DNA from: Corynebacterium jeikeium
GTDB lineage: Bacteria > Actinomycetota > Actinomycetes > Mycobacteriales > Mycobacteriaceae
Direction: 5' to 3'
Assembly (NCBI RefSeq): GCF_028609885.1
Contig: NZ_CP063195.1
Coordinates: 1 to 64,000 of the forward strand
DNA: 64,000 nucleotides
A program made the position numbers and the translations under genes. Shown here one piece after another: positions 55,657 through 63,594 of this stretch. Position 1 is the stretch's first letter, and every line of letters begins with the position of its first letter. The notes beneath the pieces are model-generated. The model was not told where the DNA came from. It did no database searches and was given only the letters and a program-made list of their open reading frames with translations.

Positions 55657-56259
55657 CTATACCGCAAACGGGTCGTGGTCCGGGTCGCTATTGAATTGAA
55701 TCTCCAGGTCATGGGCGATCTTCTCCGCAAGCGAAGCGCCGAAGAAGTGAGACACGAAGGCGACGGCCATATCTATCCCCGCTGCCACACCGGACGACGT
55801 CCAGCGATCACGGTCGTGCACCCACCGGGCAGAGCTTTTCCAGTCGATGTCCTTGCCGAAAGACGTGGCCCAATCAAACGCAAGCTTATTGCTGGTGGCG
55901 GCGTATCCCTCCAGCAAACCAGCTGCGGCCAAAACCGCTGAACCCGTGCATATGGAACAGACAAGCGAGGTGCAGCTCGCCATTTTGTGGATGCGGGCCA
56001 GGAAATCCGCATCTTTGACGAGTGCTCGCGTTCCCTGACCCCCGGGGACTATAACGGTGTCGCAAACGAGGGAATCGAAGGTTGTGTCGGGGAGAATCTT
56101 TACACCTTGGGAGCTGGCTACAGGTTCCCCATCCGCGGAGGCGAATTCCACCTGTAGGCCAGGCACCTTGGAGAAAATTTCGGCAGGCCCAAAGACATCC
56201 AGCAGTTCAAACCCGTCGAACAGGATAAACGCTACGCGCTGTGGTCGTCCGTTATTCAT
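55657..56259 (-). CDS. DJ-1/PfpI-family protein
   Basis: The 200-aa protein has the DJ-1/PfpI fold with the nucleophile-elbow Cys in VCSICTGSAVLAAAGLL (about residue 104) and the acidic residue of DVFGPAEIF. The group includes isonitrile hydratases, glyoxalases and regulator N-domains; no HTH is present here. Start ATG 56259 overlaps the stop of the flavoprotein gene by 8 bp, so the two are cotranscribed and probably act together in stress or electrophile defence. Confidence 0.87.
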   Translation of the reverse strand: MNNGRPQRVAFILFDGFELLDVFGPAEIFSKVPGLQVEFASADGEPVASSQGVKILPDTTFDSLVCDTVIVPGGQGTRALVKDADFLARIHKMASCTSLVCSICTGSAVLAAAGLLEGYAATSNKLAFDWATSFGKDIDWKSSARWVHDRDRWTSSGVAAGIDMAVAFVSHFFGASLAEKIAHDLEIQFNSDPDHDPFAV

Positions 56260-57220
56260 GGGTCTGCCCTCGAACCTGCTGCAGTTCTTCGTGCAGTAAG
56301 AACTGATCGATCGCGATGGCAGTGGCCACGCCTGTGCCCATCGCCTGAGAAACCTGGTCGGGAGAGCTGGTGACATTGCCGGCCGTCCACAGTCCGGTTT
56401 TGGAGGTCTTGCCATCGGGCTGTCTAACTACCCAGCCGTTTTCGGATTCACAACCAGCTGCTAGCAGCAGTTGATCATTGGGGTGGAATTCCGGGCCGGT
56501 GAAGCACGCCTCAAAGGCGCGGGTAGTAAAGACAGAGTCGCCACTTTTGTTGGGATCGGCGATGCTCACCAGAACTCCCGTTCCTGACTCAGGGTCGGGT
56601 TGCACCTCGGTGACGTGGGCGTCCATAAGAGCAACACCGCGCTTTTCGAACAGTGCACGGTCGGCTTCGTCAAGGGAGAGCCCATTGGTGAAGAACGTGA
56701 CGCGATCGGTCCACTTCCGCATCAAGTGCACCATGTGCGTCGTAAACCTGGGATTCCTTCCGCCGATGACAGCAAGGTCGCGCCCCCGGACCTCGTAGCC
56801 GTGGCAATAAGGGCAGTGGAAAACTCGCGATCCCCAAAGCTCGGCTAAGCCCGGTACGTCTGGCAGTTCGTCGGTGATGCCCGTCGCCATGAGTATCTGT
56901 CGGGCCGGAAACTGCTGTTCGTCGGCCGTAGTGGCCGTCCATGCGTTGCCTGTTTGTTCGAGGGTGGTGACCTCACCCTGGGTTACTTCACCGCCGAATG
57001 TCATGAATTCTTTGCGGCCTTGGTCTAGCAGCTCCATTGGGTTAGCCCCGTCGCGCCCCAAAATGCCATGGGAGTGGGCGCTGAAGCGGTTACGCGGTTT
57101 TCCGCTGTCGATGATTCGGACGGTTCGCTGAGCTCGGGCGAGGGCAATACCCGCCGCAGTGCCCGCAAATCCTCCGCCGATGATGAGTACGTCGAGTGGT
57201 TTAGTCGCATTGCGTGCCAT
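56252..57220 (-). CDS. Thioredoxin-reductase-like FAD oxidoreductase
   Basis: The 322-aa protein has an N-terminal FAD dinucleotide fold (IIGGGFAGTAAGIALARAQ, about 12-30), a redox-active CPYC in FHCPYCHGYEVRGRDLAVIGG (about 134-137) and the NADPH-binding glycine motif (VIGGRNPR). The C-terminal end has TGLWTAGNVTSSPDQVSQAMGTG. It differs from classical TrxB (CATC) and resembles the small thiol-disulfide oxidoreductases next to regulators. Operon with the DJ-1-like gene. Confidence 0.87.
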   Translation of the reverse strand: MARNATKPLDVLIIGGGFAGTAAGIALARAQRTVRIIDSGKPRNRFSAHSHGILGRDGANPMELLDQGRKEFMTFGGEVTQGEVTTLEQTGNAWTATTADEQQFPARQILMATGITDELPDVPGLAELWGSRVFHCPYCHGYEVRGRDLAVIGGRNPRFTTHMVHLMRKWTDRVTFFTNGLSLDEADRALFEKRGVALMDAHVTEVQPDPESGTGVLVSIADPNKSGDSVFTTRAFEACFTGPEFHPNDQLLLAAGCESENGWVVRQPDGKTSKTGLWTAGNVTSSPDQVSQAMGTGVATAIAIDQFLLHEELQQVRGQTHE

Positions 57221-57304
57221 GATCTACTCCCTTCGAGGATTGTTACACTTGGCCACCGTACCTGCATGAATGGTGCAATTCGCGCGACGGAAAGGTGGAG
57301 TATC

Positions 57305-57808
57305 GTGCAGACCTACTCTGAAAAGGGGATTCGGAAGAGCTTTATCAACTGCTCTAAGGGTGCCGCTGCGCGCATTCACATTCCGGCACACGTTCTGGGC
57401 GCCGACTGGGAAAGCCAGGTGTTTGTGAGCTGGGTGGATCCCAAGGCACCTCAGAGGGCCTACCTCGTCGCGGAGACTGCAGAGGGTTTGCAGGGGCTCA
57501 CCATGGAGATCCGTAAAGCGCCGACGGGCGGTGGGGCGCGTATGTGCCAGATCTGTCGCACGCTGCACCCCTCGAGTGGCGCCTCTCTGATGTCGATCGT
57601 CACTACGAAGTCCGCGCAGGATAACTACGGCAGTATCGGTACGTACATGTGCAGTGACCTGGCGTGTGTGGATTATGTCCGAGGGGCGAAAACTCCGGAC
57701 GGAACCACGCAGATGGCGGAGACGCTGACGGTCGAGGAAAAGGAAGAACGCGTACTCACCAACGTTCGTAGCCTTATCGCCAGTGTGGAAAAGCGCCTGA
57801 AGAAGTAA
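57305..57808 (+). CDS. EF-G-binding-type zinc-finger protein (FBP/FusB-like C-domain)
   Basis: The 167-aa protein has a treble-clef zinc finger (CQICRTLHP at about 79-87 and MCSDLAC at about 118-124: C-x2-C ... C-x4-C) typical of the FBP C-terminal domain. Established knowledge: FusB/FusC use this domain to bind EF-G and rescue it from fusidic acid. Related proteins are widespread and need not confer resistance. The N-domain is short and basic. GTG 57305 follows AAGGTGGAG; the in-frame extension to 57068 overlaps the flavoprotein gene. Confidence 0.78.
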   Translation: MQTYSEKGIRKSFINCSKGAAARIHIPAHVLGADWESQVFVSWVDPKAPQRAYLVAETAEGLQGLTMEIRKAPTGGGARMCQICRTLHPSSGASLMSIVTTKSAQDNYGSIGTYMCSDLACVDYVRGAKTPDGTTQMAETLTVEEKEERVLTNVRSLIASVEKRLKK

Positions 57809-57899
57809 TCCGGTGACTAGCGCGCACTGCTTCTAACCAATATTTAATGAAAACGTATTGACAACGTAGCAGGTGAGGGGGCGTATAGGAAGCGTCGAA

Positions 57900-57947
57900 G
57901 CAACCAACTGGCCCACCTAACCAAAGGAGAGGTGGCTCCATGGTTGC
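57900..57947 (+). promoter_or_regulatory. Structured leader with 5-codon upstream frame before the His-rich gene
   Basis: GCAACCA (57900-57906) pairs with TGGTTGC (57941-57947), and inside it CCACCT (57913-57918) with AGGTGG (57930-57935). The loop holds AAAGGAG. The start ATG at 57940 begins a 5-codon frame (MVALY, stop at 57955-57957). A TTGACA at 57858 with TATA about 20 bp downstream marks the promoter. Confidence 0.45.
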
Positions 57948-57968
57948 CCTGTATTGAAGGAGTTCACC

Positions 57969-58112
57969 ATGAGCTGTACCACCCACGCCAACCATGATCA
58001 CAAGCACGGCCCGAACTGCGGCCACGTCGCCGTTCCGCACGATGATCACGTCGACTACGTCCACGACGGCCACCTGCACCGCGAGCACGAGGGCCACTGG
58101 GACGATCACTAA
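57969..58112 (+). CDS. His-rich micro-protein (47 aa), probable metal binder
   Basis: The frame reads MSCTTHANHDHKHGPNCGHV and then HDDHVDYVHDGHLHREHEGHWDDH to a TAA at 58110. About 13 of 47 residues are His, with several Asp and two Cys (C3, C17). GAAGGAG lies 7 bp before the ATG. The protein is below the size limit of common gene finders. Such composition fits zinc or nickel storage or sensing. The neighbours (an FBP zinc-finger gene upstream, a membrane protein downstream) give no further clue. Confidence 0.75.
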   Translation: MSCTTHANHDHKHGPNCGHVAVPHDDHVDYVHDGHLHREHEGHWDDH

Positions 58113-58204
58113 AGCTCGATCACTAAAGCTGCGGAGAAGAGTGACTACTCAATAGTCACTCCGGTAACATAGGTCACCTGAAACGCCGGTGAAAGGAGCG
58201 TTGG

Positions 58205-58786
58205 GTGACGTACCCGCAAGGAAACGACGACCAGACTCGCATTTTCAACACGCAGGGCAATGGCGGTTATGGCGGCTACAACTCTGGCTACAACAACCAG
58301 CAGCAGTACCCGCAGGGTTATAACTCTGGCTACAACCAGCCGCAGCACGACCCCCGCGAAGGTCTGCTGGCCGGCCGCTACGACGGCAAGAAGGTTGCGA
58401 TGAACCTCATCGTCCTCGCAGTCTTGGCCGCAGCCGTCACTTTCGCCGCTGTGTTCATCGTGGACCTCCTGGTGGGATTCATCCCAGGTGAAGCGTCCGC
58501 GGGCGTAGGTCCTGCTGTGCTGACTGGAGTGATTGCCGGCGTCATCGGCGTACTTGCCGGACTTCTGTACATCCCAGTCTCCGGCACAGGCAACGAGCAC
58601 CTCTTTGGCATGGCCGTTATCGCACTGGCGGCAGTGGCCGCGATCGCTTGGGTGCTCGCGGGTGGACTGCTGAGCGGCGACTGGGGGACGTTGGTCACGC
58701 TCACGGGTATCGTCTGCACCGCCGCAATCGCGTATGTGGTGCCTTCTCGCATCGAATCTGCTGCGGTCTACGGCCCGCGCCGATAG
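58205..58786 (+). CDS. Membrane protein with Gly/Tyr/Gln-rich N-tail
   Basis: The 193-aa protein has an N-terminal low-complexity tail with GYNSGYN and YPQG repeats (1-55). Four or five membrane helices follow (about 64-88, 102-124, 133-153 and 158-176). There is no recognised domain. GTG 58205 follows GAAAGGAG. The tail with aromatic repeats resembles phase-separating sequences, but this is only a resemblance. Confidence 0.7.
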   Translation: MTYPQGNDDQTRIFNTQGNGGYGGYNSGYNNQQQYPQGYNSGYNQPQHDPREGLLAGRYDGKKVAMNLIVLAVLAAAVTFAAVFIVDLLVGFIPGEASAGVGPAVLTGVIAGVIGVLAGLLYIPVSGTGNEHLFGMAVIALAAVAAIAWVLAGGLLSGDWGTLVTLTGIVCTAAIAYVVPSRIESAAVYGPRR

Positions 58787-59066
58787 TTCGGAGAAAGGGG
58801 CAGGGAATAACACGGGGGATAAGAAGCCCCTTAAATTTCGTTATCAATCCGAGGTTTTTTCGGGATTTAGCGCTTTTTCAGTTGACGCACCCCGGGGGAG
58901 GGTGCGTATGTTTGCGTGCTTAGTGGCAACTGCCCGGCAGGCAGCCGGGGCGCGATTCATTCGCGTAATTGCCAGCGTGCAGCCGCAAAGCGCGGCCGCG
59001 TAGACACCAAACAATCGATATGGAGCCAGCCACTCGGCCGGCTTCGCAGAAGGAGTTTTCGTCTAC
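58787..59066 (+). promoter_or_regulatory. Long structured 5' region of rpf
   Basis: The 280-bp gap holds no gene. A TTGACG at 58882 may be the -35. It overlaps a perfect 8-bp hairpin ACGCACCC/GGGTGCGT (58885-58907). Downstream is a three-way junction: TGGCAA/TTGCCA (58924-58929/58969-58974) enclosing CCCGGC/GCCGGG (58933-58949) and CGCGA/TCGCG (58951-58965). A further stem GTAGAC/GTCTAC (59000-59005/59061-59066) ends at the start codon. This could be a riboswitch or an mRNA-stability leader. Confidence 0.5.
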
Positions 59067-59417
59067 ATGAATAAGTCCGTAAAGACCGCTTTCGCCCGCA
59101 TCGGCATGGCCGCAGGCCTGGTTGCTGCTCCGGCAGCCGCCGCAGCTGTGGCAGCTCCGGCCGCGCAGGCCGCACCAGTTAGCGCCTGGGATCAGGTCGC
59201 ACAGTGCGAGTCCGGCGGCAACTGGAAGATCAACACGGGCAACGGCTACTACGGCGGGCTGCAATTCAGCGCTCAGACTTGGGCTGGCTTCGGCGGTACG
59301 AAGTACGCCCCGACGGCTAACCAGGCCACGAAGGCGCAGCAGATCGAGATTGCCGAGAAGGTTCTGGCCAAGCAGGGCGCAGGCGCTTGGCCGAACTGCG
59401 GCAAGGTGCTCGGCTAA
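59067..59417 (+). CDS. rpf: Resuscitation-promoting factor, minimal Rpf domain
   Basis: The 116-aa secreted protein has a signal peptide (1-36, ending AQAAP) and one Rpf domain (about 38-116: [33 protein letters not shown]) with the catalytic Glu after Cys (CESGG) and the paired Cys near the end (WPNCGKVLG). Rpf proteins are lysozyme-like and act on peptidoglycan to end dormancy. There is no LysM or G5 domain, so it is a short Rpf. GAAGGAG lies 11 bp upstream. Confidence 0.93.
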   Translation: MNKSVKTAFARIGMAAGLVAAPAAAAAVAAPAAQAAPVSAWDQVAQCESGGNWKINTGNGYYGGLQFSAQTWAGFGGTKYAPTANQATKAQQIEIAEKVLAKQGAGAWPNCGKVLG

Positions 59418-59458
59418 ATGCTGAGCTAGGTACCGGATTAATCAAGTACCGCGCTAAC

Positions 59459-60226
59459 TTAGGCGTCCAGGTACTTTTCCGGAATATCGAGAGCCACCAG
59501 GTCCTCCCGGGACTTGGTGGATTTTTCTAGCGCTACCTTCACCACGTGGCGCATCTGGTCCTCCGGGTCGGGGATGCGGCGCTGCTCGGACATCAGCACG
59601 GTCAGGATCTCCGGCTGGTCCTTGAAGCAGTGCCAGACCACGGCATTCGCCAGCGATTCCAGCACTAGGCCGCGCGGGTGCAGAGCCTGCTTCGGCTGGT
59701 CGGCGCGCTTGCCGCCACCACGCGGGCGGACGTGCAGATCCTGTTGGCCGATGCCCACGATGGAGCCGTCCTTGTTGTAGATGATGGAGGTGTACGGCAC
59801 GTTGCAGTAGCCGTCCTCTTCGACGGTTTCGGTGATCCAGTTGATCAGCTCTGGTGTGAGGTCCACTTCCATGTATGCCCCGCTGCGGCCGGGCTTGAGG
59901 AATTGGAAGGTGCCGGTACGGGTCCAGGCTTCGTATTCAGTGCCAAGACGGCGGGCGATCAGGGTGCCGAACAGCACATCCGTCATGGAGAATAGCGTTC
60001 CGCCGAAGGCTGCGCCGTGCATGTTGGCGTTCCACCAACGCAGGTTCAGCTCGATGCGCGCGTGCTCCCAGTCCTCGGAAACGTGGGTCATCTTAATACC
60101 GGAGCACAGCAGCGGTGGCCAGAGGTTCATCATCCGCCGCATGCGGTTCGGCTTCTTGATCATCTTGTCTGCGAAGGCCGGTACTGCCTTCATTTGTGCA
60201 CGGTAAATCTTCTTTAGAGGTTTCAT
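59459..60226 (-). CDS. Hotdog-fold thioesterase-like protein (DUF4442 type)
   Basis: The 255-aa protein has a hotdog core at about 50-155 (RIELNLRWWNANMHGAAFGGTLFSMTDVLFGTLIARRLG) with the helix residues expected of acyl-CoA or acyl-ACP thioesterase-like folds. The sequence Asn-Met-His-Gly-Ala-Ala-Phe-Gly-Gly-Thr marks the substrate loop. A C-terminal extension of about 80 residues has no recognised motif. Substrate unknown. Confidence 0.75.
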   Translation of the reverse strand: MKPLKKIYRAQMKAVPAFADKMIKKPNRMRRMMNLWPPLLCSGIKMTHVSEDWEHARIELNLRWWNANMHGAAFGGTLFSMTDVLFGTLIARRLGTEYEAWTRTGTFQFLKPGRSGAYMEVDLTPELINWITETVEEDGYCNVPYTSIIYNKDGSIVGIGQQDLHVRPRGGGKRADQPKQALHPRGLVLESLANAVVWHCFKDQPEILTVLMSEQRRIPDPEDQMRHVVKVALEKSTKSREDLVALDIPEKYLDA

Positions 60227-60280
60227 GATGCGTTTATGCTACCGCGAGACCGTCAGCGGTAAGCAGCTATAAAAGTATTC

Positions 60281-60299
60281 TCTTTTTATTGACGCCCCT
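60281..60299 (-). repeat. Dispersed GGCGTCA/A-rich motif (intergenic instance)
   Basis: On the minus strand it reads AGGGGCGTCAATAAAAAGA. It lies between divergent genes and so has no coding role. Confidence 0.5.
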
Positions 60300-60385
60300 A
60301 CGCCCGAGTCGCCCCGCACGCCTGTTCGAAACTTAAAGTGGATTGCCTCCTGGGCTGTCCGGGGCGATTGCTAGCGTGTTGGAAT

Positions 60386-61180
60386 ATGAGCAAGAGGGTA
60401 AGTGGGCGTGTATCCGCCCGTGCGGCAGCGCTCCTAGTGGGCGTGAGTTTGCTGCTCGGTGGGTGCGCCGAGGGTGCGGAGTTCCTAGAGGGCGGAAGTT
60501 CGGCGTCACAAAGCTCTACCGCACCGTTAGAGCCGACCACAGAAACGGTGCCGGACCAGCCGGAACAGGCCGAGCCGCCAGAGCAACCTGAACAAGAACC
60601 AGAGCAACCCGCAGCGCCGGAACGGTCGCTGCACCAGCAGAACATGCTGGATCTGCTGGAGACACTGGCAGTCAAGGGGCGCGCGCCGAAGACCGGCTAC
60701 AGCCGCGCCGAGTTCGGCCAGCGGTGGAAGGACATCGACCGTAACGGTTGCGACCAGCGAAACGACATCTTGGCGCGAGACCTCACCAACGTGAACGCGC
60801 CAAAGGGTTGCAAGGTGCTCAGCGGTGATCTGCAGGATCCTTATACCGACCAGCACATCCACTTTGTCCGTGGGCAAAAAACCAGCCAGGCGGTGCAGAT
60901 CGACCACGTGGTGGCGCTGGCCGATGCCTGGCAGAAGGGTGCGCAGCAGCTTTCCCCGGAACGGCGTGAGCAGTTCGCCAACGATCCGATGAACCTGCTG
61001 GCCGTTGATGGGCCGGCGAATATGCAGAAGGGTGCGGGCGATGCTGCGACGTGGCTGCCGGCGAACAAGGGTTTCCGCTGCACCTATGTCTCCATCCAGG
61101 TGCGCGTGAAGGCGGAGTACCAGCTGTGGGTCACGCAAGCGGAGAAGGAGGCGATCCAACGCGAGCTCGGCCGCTGCTAG
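60386..61180 (+). CDS. Secreted HNH-nuclease lipoprotein (DUF1524 type)
   Basis: The 264-aa lipoprotein has a lipobox LLGGC (Cys about 27), a Pro/Gln/Glu-rich linker (35-85) and an HNH/DUF1524-type nuclease domain (about 90-264). The catalytic motif is QIDHVVALADAW, then NDPMNLLAVDGPANMQKGAGDAATWLP. It should cut nucleic acids outside the cell, for nutrition or against invading DNA. A conserved Cys pair (C134, C151) may form a disulfide. Start ATG 60386. Confidence 0.88.
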   Translation: MSKRVSGRVSARAAALLVGVSLLLGGCAEGAEFLEGGSSASQSSTAPLEPTTETVPDQPEQAEPPEQPEQEPEQPAAPERSLHQQNMLDLLETLAVKGRAPKTGYSRAEFGQRWKDIDRNGCDQRNDILARDLTNVNAPKGCKVLSGDLQDPYTDQHIHFVRGQKTSQAVQIDHVVALADAWQKGAQQLSPERREQFANDPMNLLAVDGPANMQKGAGDAATWLPANKGFRCTYVSIQVRVKAEYQLWVTQAEKEAIQRELGRC

Positions 61181-61187
61181 AAGCCCA

Positions 61188-61829
61188 CTATGAGGATGCT
61201 CGAAGAGGGGTTCCCAGCTGCCGGCCGCGAGGGCTGGAAACGCTGCGGTCGCTGGGCACCCAGAAGCGGAGTAAGGCATCCGCGTTTTTGCTTATCCCTA
61301 TGCGTTTGCCACGGGTGATCTCTGGGATAGCTGTGCGTGGGGTCAGGGTAAACGGGGCAGAAGTGGGTGAGCTATCGCCCGCGCCAGAAAACACTTGATC
61401 AACCGCCGAGCCATTAAGGTCCAGGTTCAAACCAAGTGCTGCGCCCAAGTTTCCTGGCCCACGCGCAAGCGCTTCATCCGCGGGCTTTGATCCGCGCCGG
61501 GCACGGGCAATATCGAGCCCCTCGATGATTTTTCCTGCGCGCAGCAGTACTCCTCCAGCTTCGCCATCGGGGCTGCACACCAGGTTGCCGGCACGGTGGA
61601 TGCCGTAACTGGCATACACGTAGAGGTGCTGGGGAGGGCCAAACATAACTTCGCAACGAGGGGTCGGACCGTTGAAGGCATGGGAGGCTTCGTCTGCAGT
61701 CCCTAGGTAGGCCTCGACCTCGGTCAACTCGATAGCTACTCCGCCGTGGCGCAAGACCGCGCCCAACAAAAGTGGGGCGACGACGTCGGCGGGTTGGGTG
61801 AAGTCGATTCTCTGTGCGCTTCGATCCAT
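61188..61829 (-). CDS. mpg: 3-methyladenine DNA glycosylase
   Basis: The 213-aa AAG-type glycosylase removes alkylated purines. It has the catalytic Glu in ELTEVEAYLGTADEASHAFNGPTPR, the intercalating Tyr region YVYASYGIH and the RGPGNL segment. The C-terminal 15 residues overrun the family end (…LGTPLRASS). It is divergent from metB. Confidence 0.93.
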   Translation of the reverse strand: MDRSAQRIDFTQPADVVAPLLLGAVLRHGGVAIELTEVEAYLGTADEASHAFNGPTPRCEVMFGPPQHLYVYASYGIHRAGNLVCSPDGEAGGVLLRAGKIIEGLDIARARRGSKPADEALARGPGNLGAALGLNLDLNGSAVDQVFSGAGDSSPTSAPFTLTPRTAIPEITRGKRIGISKNADALLRFWVPSDRSVSSPRGRQLGTPLRASS

Positions 61830-61889
61830 GTAGCCATTGTGGTGCTATTGCCCTAAACCCGCCAAGGTTGGCCCATTGTTGCCGAAAAC

Positions 61890-61905
61890 TAGACTGCTTG
61901 GTCTA
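61890..61905. promoter_or_regulatory. McbR operator of metB
   Basis: TAGAC-TGCTTG-GTCTA is a perfect TAGAC-N6-GTCTA site, the known operator of McbR, the repressor of sulfur-amino-acid genes in C. glutamicum. The TATAAT -10 box (61904-61909) overlaps its right arm, so McbR would block the promoter. Confidence 0.85.
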
Positions 61906-61997
61906 TAATCGTTGAAACGATGCGCGCCGGGCCGTGAATTCCGGCGCAGATAAGCACCAAAACGCGCAATCAAGCACTAGTTCGAAGGGGAGTTTCC

Positions 61998-63161
61998 ATG
62001 GCCCACAACACAGACGCCATCCACGCAGGCTACGAGCCCGACGAGTTCATGGGCTCCATCAACATTCCGATCTACGCTTCCACCACGTTCGCCCAGAACG
62101 CGCCGAACGATCTGCGCGGAGGCTACGAATACGGGCGCGTGGCGAACCCCACTGTCGACTCGCTGGCCCGTACAATCGCCGCCCTCGAGGGGGGCGAGCA
62201 CGGTCGCGTGTACTCCTCGGGCATGGCCGCCACCGACCACCTGCTGCGCGTGCTTTTGCGCCCCGGCGACCATCTGATCATGGGGCACGACGCTTACGGC
62301 GGCACGTATCGCCTGATCGCCACGGTATTCAAGGACTGGAACGTGGACTTCACCGTGGTTGATACGACAGACCCCGAGGCCGTCCGTGCGGCGCTGACCC
62401 CGAAGACGAAGCTGGTGTGGCTGGAGACCCCTACGAATCCACTGCTCGCTGTAACTGACATCGCCGCCATCGCCGAGGTGCTCGCCGACGAGTTTGGTAG
62501 TGACGCCCCCACGCGCCCGAAGCTGATCGTGGATAACACCTTCTGCAGCCCCTACCTGCAGCGCCCCCTGGACCACGGCGCGGACGTGGTGCTGCACTCC
62601 ACCACGAAGTACATCGGTGGGCACTCCGATGTGGTCGGCGGTGCGATCGTCAGCAACGACGCACAGCTGGACGAGGATCTGGACTTCCTACTCGGCGGTG
62701 CCGGCCCGATTGCCTCGCCTTTCGATGCCTACCTGAATGCCCGTGGTCTGAAGACCCTGGGGGTGCGCATGGACCGCCACTGCTCGAATGCGCAGGCTAT
62801 TGCTGAATATCTGGAAGAGCGGGAGGAAGTCGCCACCGTCCTGTACCCCGGCTTGCCGCAGCATCCAGGCCACGAGGTGGCCAAGCGCCAGTCCACCGGC
62901 AAGGGGTTTGGTGGCATGATCTCCGTACGCTTCCACTCTGAGGAGGCGGCACTGAAGTTCTGCCAGGCCACCAAGCTGATCTGCCTGGCGGAGTCGCTGG
63001 GTGGCGTGGAATCTCTGCTGGAACACCCAGCGACGATGACTCACCAGTCGGTTGCGGGATCCCAGCTGGAGGTTCCGCGCGACCTGGTGCGCATTTCCAT
63101 TGGTATTGAGGATCTGGAGGATCTGCTCGCAGATGTCGCGCAGGCTCTGGAACAGCTTTAA
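61998..63161 (+). CDS. metB: Cystathionine gamma-synthase (PLP enzyme)
   Basis: The 387-aa Cys/Met-metabolism PLP enzyme joins O-acylhomoserine and cysteine to cystathionine. The PLP Lys is K204 in STTKYIGGHSD, with the phosphate-binding SSGMAA and the signature VDNTF..P. Length and motifs do not fully exclude cystathionine gamma-lyase or O-acetylhomoserine sulfhydrylase; the McbR operator favours biosynthesis. AAGGGGAG lies 6 bp before the ATG. Confidence 0.9.
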   Translation: MAHNTDAIHAGYEPDEFMGSINIPIYASTTFAQNAPNDLRGGYEYGRVANPTVDSLARTIAALEGGEHGRVYSSGMAATDHLLRVLLRPGDHLIMGHDAYGGTYRLIATVFKDWNVDFTVVDTTDPEAVRAALTPKTKLVWLETPTNPLLAVTDIAAIAEVLADEFGSDAPTRPKLIVDNTFCSPYLQRPLDHGADVVLHSTTKYIGGHSDVVGGAIVSNDAQLDEDLDFLLGGAGPIASPFDAYLNARGLKTLGVRMDRHCSNAQAIAEYLEEREEVATVLYPGLPQHPGHEVAKRQSTGKGFGGMISVRFHSEEAALKFCQATKLICLAESLGGVESLLEHPATMTHQSVAGSQLEVPRDLVRISIGIEDLEDLLADVAQALEQL

Positions 63162-63173
63162 AATACGGGGCTT

Positions 63174-63590
63174 ATGAAGTCCTTTTCTCCTTCCAAGTCC
63201 CTCACCGCCCTAGCCACCGCAAGCGCCCTAGCCGTCAGCGCCATCGCAGCCACCCCGGCGCAGGCCATTGCCCCGTCCGAGGGCAAGGGCTCCAGCACCG
63301 CCCCGATCACCCAGCCCGTCGACCCGGACTTCAATCCGAACAACCCGCAGGCCACTAACGAGGGCTCGTTGGCCGGCAGTATTGAAGCCGCGAACCCGGG
63401 GGCCGAATGGTTACTGAAAACCTTCCCTCTGGGCAGCACCGACCCCGCAGGTTCCCTGGGTAAAGATGCACCGCCGATCGCAGGCATCCTGGCCTGGGTC
63501 GGCGGTGTCTTAGGTGCGGTTGCCCTGGGCGCGGCGGTGGCTGGGGGCTACCAGTATGCCGTGCAGCAGGGCTGGATCAAGCCGCTGTAG
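63174..63590 (+). CDS. Secreted small protein with C-terminal membrane helix
   Basis: The 138-aa protein has a signal peptide (1-31, ATPAQA), a mature part rich in Pro/Asn/Ser, a Gly/Ala-rich helix (about 103-127: GILAWVGGVLGAVALGAAVAGG) and a short aromatic tail YQYAVQQGWIKPL. The start is 12 bp after metB, so cotranscription is possible. No known family. Confidence 0.65.
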   Translation: MKSFSPSKSLTALATASALAVSAIAATPAQAIAPSEGKGSSTAPITQPVDPDFNPNNPQATNEGSLAGSIEAANPGAEWLLKTFPLGSTDPAGSLGKDAPPIAGILAWVGGVLGAVALGAAVAGGYQYAVQQGWIKPL

Positions 63591-63594
63591 GGGG

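Noticed and set aside
58787..59066. ydaO (c-di-AMP) riboswitch upstream of rpf
   Set aside because: Expected for rpf genes in some actinobacteria, but I could not find the conserved core by eye. Left as an unassigned structured leader.
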